In this document: piece after piece, positions 5,509 through 10,375 of the stretch | How the letters are laid out: each line of letters starts with the position of its first letter | Numbering within the stretch: position 1 is the first letter of the stretch | Origin: SVTX01 sp964526505 | Lineage (GTDB): Bacteria; Bacillota; Clostridia; Oscillospirales; CAG-272 | DNA length: 10,375 bases | Direction of reading: 5' to 3' | Assembly (NCBI GenBank): GCA_964526505.1 | Contig: CAZGJC010000045.1 | Span: 1-10,375, forward strand | The notes under the pieces: model-generated | What the model was told of the DNA's origin: nothing | What the model saw: only the letters and a program-made list of their open reading frames with translations | Databases searched by the model: none | Position numbers and translations under genes: made by a program

Positions 5509-8103
5509 TCATCCGAGTCGCTTTTTCCAATCAAACAAAAGCGACATGCATTCATACGGAGACAGAGTATTGATATCCGTATTTTTGATTTCTTCTATAA
5601 CACCGTCGTTTATGCAATCGTCAAACGTTATCAAAGTGTCGTCTTTTTCCGAGACTTTAACTTCTTTGTCCGATAAACGTAAATTCTTCGCACTTTCCTC
5701 AACAGACGTAAGAATTTCCTTCGCTCTCTTTATAACTTCACGTGGAAGACCCGCTAAATTTGCGACTTCGATACCGTAACTGTCATCGGTAGAACCTTTC
5801 ACAATCTTACGTAAAAACGTAATGCTGTCGCCCCTCTTTTTCGCCGCAATGTTGTAGTTTACAATTCCCTCGAATTCATCTTCCATACTTGTCAGTTCGT
5901 GATAGTGCGTGGCAAAAAGCGTTTTCGCACCTATCTTTCGACTCGCCGTGTACTCCACTATCGCACGTGCAATACTCATTCCGTCAAAAGTCGAAGTACC
6001 TCTTCCCACCTCATCGTAAATGATAAGACTGTTTTTCGTTGCATTCCGCAAAATATACGCAACCTCGTTCATTTCAAGCATAAACGTAGACTGCCCCGAT
6101 GCCAAATCGTCCGACGCACCGACACGTGTGAATATCTTGTCCACAATTCCTATGTCAGCCTCCGCCGCAGGAACAAATGACCCTATCTGTGCCATAAGCA
6201 CAATAATAGCCACCTGCCTCATATACGTGGATTTACCTGCCATATTGGGACCTGTGATAAGCATAAGCCTTTGATCTTTTGTGTTGATACTTGTGTCGTT
6301 GGGAACAAAATAAGTGTCTTTTACAAACTGCTCTACAACGGGGTGCCTGCCGTCCTTTATAATTATTTCGTCCGACTGCGTTATTTGCGGACGCACGTAC
6401 CTGTTCTTGGCGGCTACACTTGCGAGACTGTAATATGCGTCGAGTTCGGAAAGAAGCGTCGCCGTCTTTTGAAGCCTTGCGGAGTTTTCCGCAACGGTTG
6501 CACGCACACGACAGAATATTTCATATTCCAAAGCACAAAGTTTATCCGTCGCACTCAAAACTCGTGTTTCCATATTTTTGAGTTCTTCGGTTATGTACCT
6601 TTCGCAATTTGAAAGTGTCTGCTTTCTTATGTACGTCTCGGGAACAAGATTTATCTGCGACTTTGTCACCTCTATGTAGTAACCGAATACTCTGTTATAC
6701 CCGATTTTCAGATTTTTGATTCCCGTGTTCTCTCTCTCTTTTTCGGCAATCGACTCTTTCCACTCGTCTCCGCCCGAGATTATCGACCGCAATTCGTCAA
6801 CCGTGCCATCGTATCCGTCGGCAATCATTCCGCCCTCTCTCACAGATAACGGAAGATCCTCTTTTATCGCCGAATTTATAAGCGAATATATGTCGTCAAG
6901 CGTGTCTAACTCATCTCTTATCCTGCAAAGTTCGTCAGACCTCGCTTCAAGTAAATTCTCATGTAATTCGGGCAAAATTTCAAGCGTACTCGCCACGGCA
7001 CGCAAATCTCTTGCATTGGCACTTCCGTATACGATTTTCGTAACCAAACGCTCAATGTCGAGAACCCTGTCAAGAAGTTCGGATAAATTCTCACGTAACA
7101 TAAAACTGTTGTAAAGTTCCTCAACCGCATTCTGCCTGCGAACAATAGCCGATGCGGAAAGAAGCGGACGTTCTATCCATTTACGCAGAGTTCTGGCTCC
7201 CATAGCACTTCTCGTTTTGTCGAGTACCCAAAGCAGTGTACCACGCTTTTCTTTGGTTCTCATAGATTCGACAAGTTCCAAATTTCTGCGAGTGTTTATG
7301 TCCATATCAAGATATTGCCCGTCCGAATATACGTTTAACTTCTTTATGTAGGAAATATCTTTTTTCTGCGTCTCTTTTATGTAACTTATCAACGCCCCGA
7401 CAGCACAAACAACCGCTCGGTTTTCAAGGTCTCCGTCACGTAACGTATCTGCAAATTGCTCTTTTACGATCTCCGTCGCTTGTGAAAACTCAAACCTGTG
7501 TATTTGGCTGTCCGACAGCATGGCATTCAACCTGCCCGTTATAAAGTCCGCCGTTTCACGGAATTTGTTTTTTGAAAGATTTGAGATAACTTCGCTCGGC
7601 GAATAAGTTCCTATCTGGTTGATGAGGTCTGCGTCCATATTCGCTCCGCTTATAGACGTAGCGTAAACTTCCGCAGTCGATATGTCGCAAAAACAAACGC
7701 CGTACTCAAATTCATCCAAATATATAGCACATAAATAGTTGTTTTCCGTGTCTTTTAAAAGTTCCGTCTCAATAAGCGTTCCCGGCGTTACTACCCTTAT
7801 TACGTCACGCTTGACAAGCCCCTTGGCGAGAGCGGGGTCCTCCACTTGCTCGCATATCGCAATTTTAAACCCTTTGCCGATTAACTTGCCGATGTATTCG
7901 TCAACTGCGTGAAACGGAACTCCCGCCATGGGAGCTCTCTCGGCTTCTCCGCAATCCTTGCCCGTAAGCGTAAGACCTATCTCCCTTGATGCGGTTATCG
8001 CATCGTCGAAAAACATCTCGTAAAAATCGCCCACTCTGTAAAAAAGAAGAAAATCCTTGTATTTCTCTTTTATCTCAAAGTACTGCTCCATCATCGGAGT
8101 CAT
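5509..8103 (-). CDS. mutS: DNA mismatch recognition ATPase MutS
   Basis: This 864-residue protein binds base mismatches and small loops as a dimer and recruits MutL. The N-terminal mismatch-binding domain carries the F27-Y-E29 wedge in GDFYEMF. The connector, lever and clamp domains follow. The C-terminal ABC-type ATPase has Walker A GPNMAGKST (618-626), the signature region ASDDLASGQSTFMLEMNE, Walker B with D697 and E698, and the switch His in FATHYHEL (H733). The C-terminal tail LSPYECMSLLFDWKK is typical of full-length MutS. The ATG at 8103 (MTPMMEQY) was chosen over the one at 8130, because GAGGG (8111-8115) lies seven bases before 8103 and nothing suitable precedes 8130. All key residues are present. 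It is 39 bp from the upstream gene and 47 bp from mutL. Confidence 0.98.
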   Translation of the reverse strand: MTPMMEQYFEIKEKYKDFLLFYRVGDFYEMFFDDAITASREIGLTLTGKDCGEAERAPMAGVPFHAVDEYIGKLIGKGFKIAICEQVEDPALAKGLVKRDVIRVVTPGTLIETELLKDTENNYLCAIYLDEFEYGVCFCDISTAEVYATSISGANMDADLINQIGTYSPSEVISNLSKNKFRETADFITGRLNAMLSDSQIHRFEFSQATEIVKEQFADTLRDGDLENRAVVCAVGALISYIKETQKKDISYIKKLNVYSDGQYLDMDINTRRNLELVESMRTKEKRGTLLWVLDKTRSAMGARTLRKWIERPLLSASAIVRRQNAVEELYNSFMLRENLSELLDRVLDIERLVTKIVYGSANARDLRAVASTLEILPELHENLLEARSDELCRIRDELDTLDDIYSLINSAIKEDLPLSVREGGMIADGYDGTVDELRSIISGGDEWKESIAEKERENTGIKNLKIGYNRVFGYYIEVTKSQINLVPETYIRKQTLSNCERYITEELKNMETRVLSATDKLCALEYEIFCRVRATVAENSARLQKTATLLSELDAYYSLASVAAKNRYVRPQITQSDEIIIKDGRHPVVEQFVKDTYFVPNDTSINTKDQRLMLITGPNMAGKSTYMRQVAIIVLMAQIGSFVPAAEADIGIVDKIFTRVGASDDLASGQSTFMLEMNEVAYILRNATKNSLIIYDEVGRGTSTFDGMSIARAIVEYTASRKIGAKTLFATHYHELTSMEDEFEGIVNYNIAAKKRGDSITFLRKIVKGSTDDSYGIEVANLAGLPREVIKRAKEILTSVEESAKNLRLSDKEVKVSEKDDTLITFDDCINDGVIEEIKNTDINTLSPYECMSLLFDWKKRLG

Positions 8104-8110
8104 ACGTTTT

Positions 8111-8117
8111 CCCTCTC
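8111..8117 (-). promoter_or_regulatory. Ribosome binding site that fixes the mutS start
   Basis: GAGAGGG on the minus strand is seven bases before the ATG at 8101-8103. Using the ATG nine codons earlier (8128-8130) would place this site inside the coding region and leave the start with only an AT-rich stretch upstream. Confidence 0.8.
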
Positions 8118-8142
8118 TTTCATAAAGCATTTAACTTAAAAA

Positions 8143-8523
8143 TCAGTGACAGCCTCCGCAAGTCGAACAATCGTGTGTGCAGGGTGTCTCTCCCGTTATG
8201 TTGAAAGTTATCGTGTTGTTGACAGTCGCCATAAGTTCGTTTACGTCGTTCTGTGCCCGGTCAAGTTCGATAAATAACGGATTTGTCGTAATCTGTGCGT
8301 AAATTTCATCAAGCCTGTCCTGAATGCGTGCAAGTGCGTCGGTGTCAATATGCTCACCGTCACCCATCTCCGTCAACGCTTGCTGTTGTACACCGTATTC
8401 TATAAGCAATTTGGAAATATCGGCGTCGGCCTCGTATGCCTTTTTCGCCTTGTCCATTCTAATCATTCTCTCGTCTTCTTTTATCGCCTGACCGAGTTGT
8501 GCCGCAAGTGAATATATGCTCAT
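8143..8523 (-). CDS. YmcA/YlbF-family (RicA-like) protein with cysteine tail
   Basis: This 126-residue, mostly helical protein belongs to the YlbF/YmcA (Com_YlbF) family. In B. subtilis, YmcA and YlbF join YaaT in a complex that carries Fe-S clusters and tunes RNase Y processing, biofilm formation, competence and sporulation. Residues 1-105 show the family's amphipathic helices (ERMIRMDKAKKAYEADADISKLL, NPLFIELDRAQNDVNELM). The last twelve residues carry C115-x3-C119-x2-C122-x2-C125, suited to cluster or metal binding. Position favours YmcA: it sits between miaB and mutS, as ymcA sits between ymcB (miaB) and cotE-mutS in B. subtilis. The ATG at 8523 has GAAAGGA (8531-8537) seven bases upstream. 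It is 63 bp downstream of miaB. Whether it is orthologous to YmcA or YlbF cannot be settled from this window alone, so no symbol is given. Confidence 0.88.
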   Translation of the reverse strand: MSIYSLAAQLGQAIKEDERMIRMDKAKKAYEADADISKLLIEYGVQQQALTEMGDGEHIDTDALARIQDRLDEIYAQITTNPLFIELDRAQNDVNELMATVNNTITFNITGETPCTHDCSTCGGCH

Positions 8524-8586
8524 CTTTGTTTCCTTTCAGTGTGATTACCTTATTTTTCGCAATCTTTTCTTTTTTAATTCTTAAAT

Positions 8587-10008
8587 TTATACTTTTTCTC
8601 CGTGCAACGCAAACGTCTCCGCACGTGTTATCTTAACGTTGACAAATTTACCCTCGTCGGATGCGTCACCGCAGAATAAAACTATCTTTCCGCCCTCGCT
8701 TCGTCCGGATAAAACCTCGGGATTGTTCTTGCTCGGTCCCTCACATAAAACCTTTATAACCTTGCCAAACAACGGCTGATTTTTCTCGTACGCTATTTCG
8801 TTTTGAAGAGCGAGTAATCTCTCAAATCTTTCGCTTTGAGTTGTGGGATCTATCTGACAGTCCATCTTTGCTGCAGGCGTTCCCTTTCTCGGAGAATATA
8901 TAAACGAGTATACCATGTCAAACTTGACACGTTCGAGCATGTCAAGCGTGCCTTTGAAATCTTCCTCCGTCTCTCCCGGGAATCCGACGATTATGTCCGA
9001 AGTTAAAGTTACGTCGGGGATTTTCTCTCTCATATATTCCACCGTCTCCAAATACTTCGCAGTGTCATAGTGACGGTTCATCTTTTTGAGTATGGAGTCG
9101 CTTCCGGACTGCATCGGCAAATGAAATTGACGTGCCACGTGAGTGGAATTTGCCATAACGTCTATGAGTTTTTTCGATGCGTCTTTCGGATGACTCGTCA
9201 TAAACCTGATGTAATAGTCACCATCTATCTTGTCTATGTCCGAGAGAAGATCCGCAAAGTCGTAAACTTCACCGCCGTCGTCTTTTGCATCCTTGCCGTA
9301 AGAATTGACGTTTTGACCGAGAAGCGTTATATCCTTGTACCCCTTTTGCACAAGATCCCTGACCTCCGCAATGATGTCCTCGGGACGACGACTGCGTTCA
9401 CGTCCCCTCACGTACGGAACTATGCAGTACGTACAGAAGTTGTTGCAACCGTACATAATCGAAACCCACGCCTTGTAAGACGATTCTCTGCGTGACGGCA
9501 TTCCCTCCGCAACAAGATATTCAGCCTCCTCGGGACAGTAAATACGCTTGTTCTTTTCAAGCCTTTTTGCAATAAGTTCGGGAAGACGGAAAAGAGACGA
9601 CGCCCCGAAAATAAAATCAACGTAAGGGTATCTGAACTTAATGTCATCCCTGCGATGCTCTTGTGCAACCATGCAACCGCATACCGCAATCATAAGCGAC
9701 GGATTTTTCGCTTTCAAATGCTTGAATTGACCTATAATGGATAACGCCTTTTTTTCCGCATGCTCACGTATCGCACAGGTGTTGACTATTATAAGATCCG
9801 CATCCTCGGGGACGTTGCAAATACCGTATCCCATCTCTTCGCATACACCCGCAATCTTCTCGCTGTCCGCTACGTTCTGCTGACAACCGAACGTTTGTAT
9901 GTACGCATACTTTTTCTCGCCCGTCAATGAATTTAAACGGCGAACTTTTTCTATATATTCGAAGTGCTTCTTCATCTCGCTCTCCGAAAGAATCTTGTAT
10001 TGCTTCAT
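8587..10008 (-). CDS. miaB: tRNA-2-methylthio-N6-dimethylallyladenosine synthase MiaB
   Basis: This 473-residue radical-SAM methylthiotransferase adds a methylthio group to i6A at position 37 of tRNAs reading UNN codons. The N-terminal UPF0004 domain has three cluster cysteines, C42 (TFGCQQN), C78 (VNTCAIRE) and C112 (CGCMVAQ). The radical SAM core has C188-x3-C192-x2-C195 in YGCNNFCTYCIVPYVRGRE, and FHLPMQSGSD and IVGFPGETEEDF are family blocks. A TRAM RNA-binding domain fills about 409-471. The sequence fits MiaB rather than MtaB or RimO (YAYIQTFGCQQN, GQNVNSYGKD). The ATG at 10008 (MKQYKIL) has AGAGGTT (10015-10021) six bases upstream. The alternative ATG at 10059 falls in the untranslated leader with no ribosome site. 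It is the first gene of the operon. Confidence 0.97.
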   Translation of the reverse strand: MKQYKILSESEMKKHFEYIEKVRRLNSLTGEKKYAYIQTFGCQQNVADSEKIAGVCEEMGYGICNVPEDADLIIVNTCAIREHAEKKALSIIGQFKHLKAKNPSLMIAVCGCMVAQEHRRDDIKFRYPYVDFIFGASSLFRLPELIAKRLEKNKRIYCPEEAEYLVAEGMPSRRESSYKAWVSIMYGCNNFCTYCIVPYVRGRERSRRPEDIIAEVRDLVQKGYKDITLLGQNVNSYGKDAKDDGGEVYDFADLLSDIDKIDGDYYIRFMTSHPKDASKKLIDVMANSTHVARQFHLPMQSGSDSILKKMNRHYDTAKYLETVEYMREKIPDVTLTSDIIVGFPGETEEDFKGTLDMLERVKFDMVYSFIYSPRKGTPAAKMDCQIDPTTQSERFERLLALQNEIAYEKNQPLFGKVIKVLCEGPSKNNPEVLSGRSEGGKIVLFCGDASDEGKFVNVKITRAETFALHGEKV

Positions 10009-10014
10009 TATTTT

Positions 10015-10021
10015 AACCTCT
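10015..10021 (-). promoter_or_regulatory. Ribosome binding site that fixes the miaB start
   Basis: AGAGGTT on the minus strand is six bases before the ATG at 10006-10008. It decides against the in-frame ATG at 10059. Confidence 0.75.
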
Positions 10022-10093
10022 TTTCGTTTTTGCATAAAGTGCGGTTTGCACGTCACCAAAAACTCGGATTTTGAACATAAATATACAATCTAT

Positions 10094-10123
10094 ATTATAC
10101 TATAAAATCACGCTTTTTGTCAA
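10094..10123 (-). promoter_or_regulatory. Consensus promoter for the miaB-mutS-mutL-tgt operon
   Basis: On the minus strand a perfect TTGACA (10118-10123) and a perfect TATAAT (10094-10099) are separated by 18 bases. The predicted start near 10087 gives a leader of about 80 nt. I see no other comparably strong promoter on this strand between here and 1650, so the genes down to the HAD hydrolase may share it. Confidence 0.85.
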
Positions 10124-10215
10124 GATTTTTCGATAACCTTTGCACCTATTTTTAAGACCTCGTATCCGCTCTTGTATCCCCGATTTGCCTTTTCGACCTC
10201 AAATACATAGCCCAC
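10120..10215 (-). other. Short open frame between divergent promoters (gene remnant or small protein)
   Basis: The frame is open from 10248 to the TGA at 10120-10122 with no ATG; the only usual start is GTG at 10213-10215, giving 31 residues (VGYVFEVEKANRGYKSGYEV, then LKIGAKVIEKS). The composition is protein-like, with alternating charged and hydrophobic residues and codons like those of the neighbours. The frame is closed upstream by TAA at 10249-10251, and no good ribosome site precedes the GTG. The stop codon overlaps the -35 box of the miaB promoter. It could be the 3' remnant of a lost gene, a small protein, or chance. I do not recognise a family. Confidence 0.25.
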
Positions 10216-10258
10216 GCCGAAAAATTTCCCGATTTTAGAATTTTTTTGTTAAAACCTA

Positions 10259-10287
10259 TTGACAAATCCGCCGTTTTGATGTATAAT
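10259..10287 (+). promoter_or_regulatory. Consensus promoter for tRNA-Leu(GAG)
   Basis: TTGACA (10259-10264) and TATAAT (10282-10287), both perfect, are 17 bases apart. The expected start near 10295 lies about 30 bp before the tRNA. Together with the miaB promoter it forms a divergent pair in the 10009-10323 gene-free stretch. Confidence 0.93.
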
Positions 10288-10323
10288 ATCGTCTGTTGTA
10301 CCGCAGTTTTGCGTATAACACTT

Positions 10324-10375
10324 GCGGGAGTGGCGGAACAGGCAGACGCGCACGTTTGAGGGGCGTGTGGTTAAC
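10324..10375 (+). tRNA. tRNA-Leu (anticodon GAG), 5' part, cut by window end
   Basis: The 5' acceptor strand GCGGGAG is followed by a Leu-type D-arm (GGCGGAACAGGCAGACGC), which closely matches that of the tRNA-Leu at 1413-1497. The anticodon arm is CACGT-TTGAGGG-GCGTG, giving anticodon GAG, which reads CUC and CUU. The variable arm begins at the window edge; the T-arm and 3' acceptor strand lie outside. Confidence 0.92.

Noticed and set aside
8587..10059. Longer miaB start at 10059
   Set aside because: It lies in the probable untranslated leader without a ribosome site, while the ATG at 10008 has one at the right distance.
1413..10375. The two tRNA-Leu genes as attachment-site duplication of an integrated island
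   Set aside because: They have different anticodons (UAG and GAG), lie on opposite strands, and everything between them is housekeeping with no integrase. The similarity is that expected for isoacceptors.

Overview
This window looks like a low-to-moderate-GC Firmicutes chromosome, most likely a gut-type Clostridia, taken from a draft or metagenomic assembly. The reasons are strong AGGAGG-type ribosome binding sites, near-consensus sigma-A promoters, the order miaB - ymcA-like - mutS - mutL (the B. subtilis miaB/ymcB-ymcA-(cotE)-mutS-mutL order without cotE), and a run of exactly 100 Ns at 1848-1947 that looks like a default scaffold gap.

Layout. Bases 1-315 (+) are the 3' end of a glyceraldehyde-3-phosphate dehydrogenase gene, closed by an intrinsic terminator at 334-368. 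Bases 437-1051 (-) are a LacA/Maa-type sugar O-acetyltransferase with its own promoter at 1090-1118. Bases 1052-1412 hold no protein gene. They carry that promoter, a tandem pair of about 91-bp structured repeats (period 102 bp), and the terminator hairpin of a tRNA. A tRNA-Leu(UAG) lies at 1413-1497 (-), with a hairpin-rich leader and a consensus promoter at 1607-1635.

Bases 1650-10008 (-) are one co-directional cluster. In transcription order it is miaB (tRNA methylthiolation), a YmcA/YlbF-family protein with a four-cysteine tail, mutS, mutL, tgt (tRNA-guanine transglycosylase) and a HAD hydrolase interrupted by the N gap. Intergenic gaps are 2-78 bp and a promoter at 10094-10123 precedes miaB, so an operon is likely. 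It combines mismatch repair (MutS, MutL) with anticodon-region tRNA modification (MiaB at A37, Tgt at G34). Bases 10009-10323 hold divergent promoters and a short open frame of uncertain status. The window ends inside a tRNA-Leu(GAG) on the + strand.

Most of the window is ordinary housekeeping sequence, and I see no defence system, CRISPR array, transposase or phage gene. The items most worth a second look are the tandem repeat whose ends mimic a tRNA T-loop and which merges with the real tRNA 3' end, the leader of that tRNA, the small open frame overlapping the miaB promoter, and the gap inside the HAD gene.
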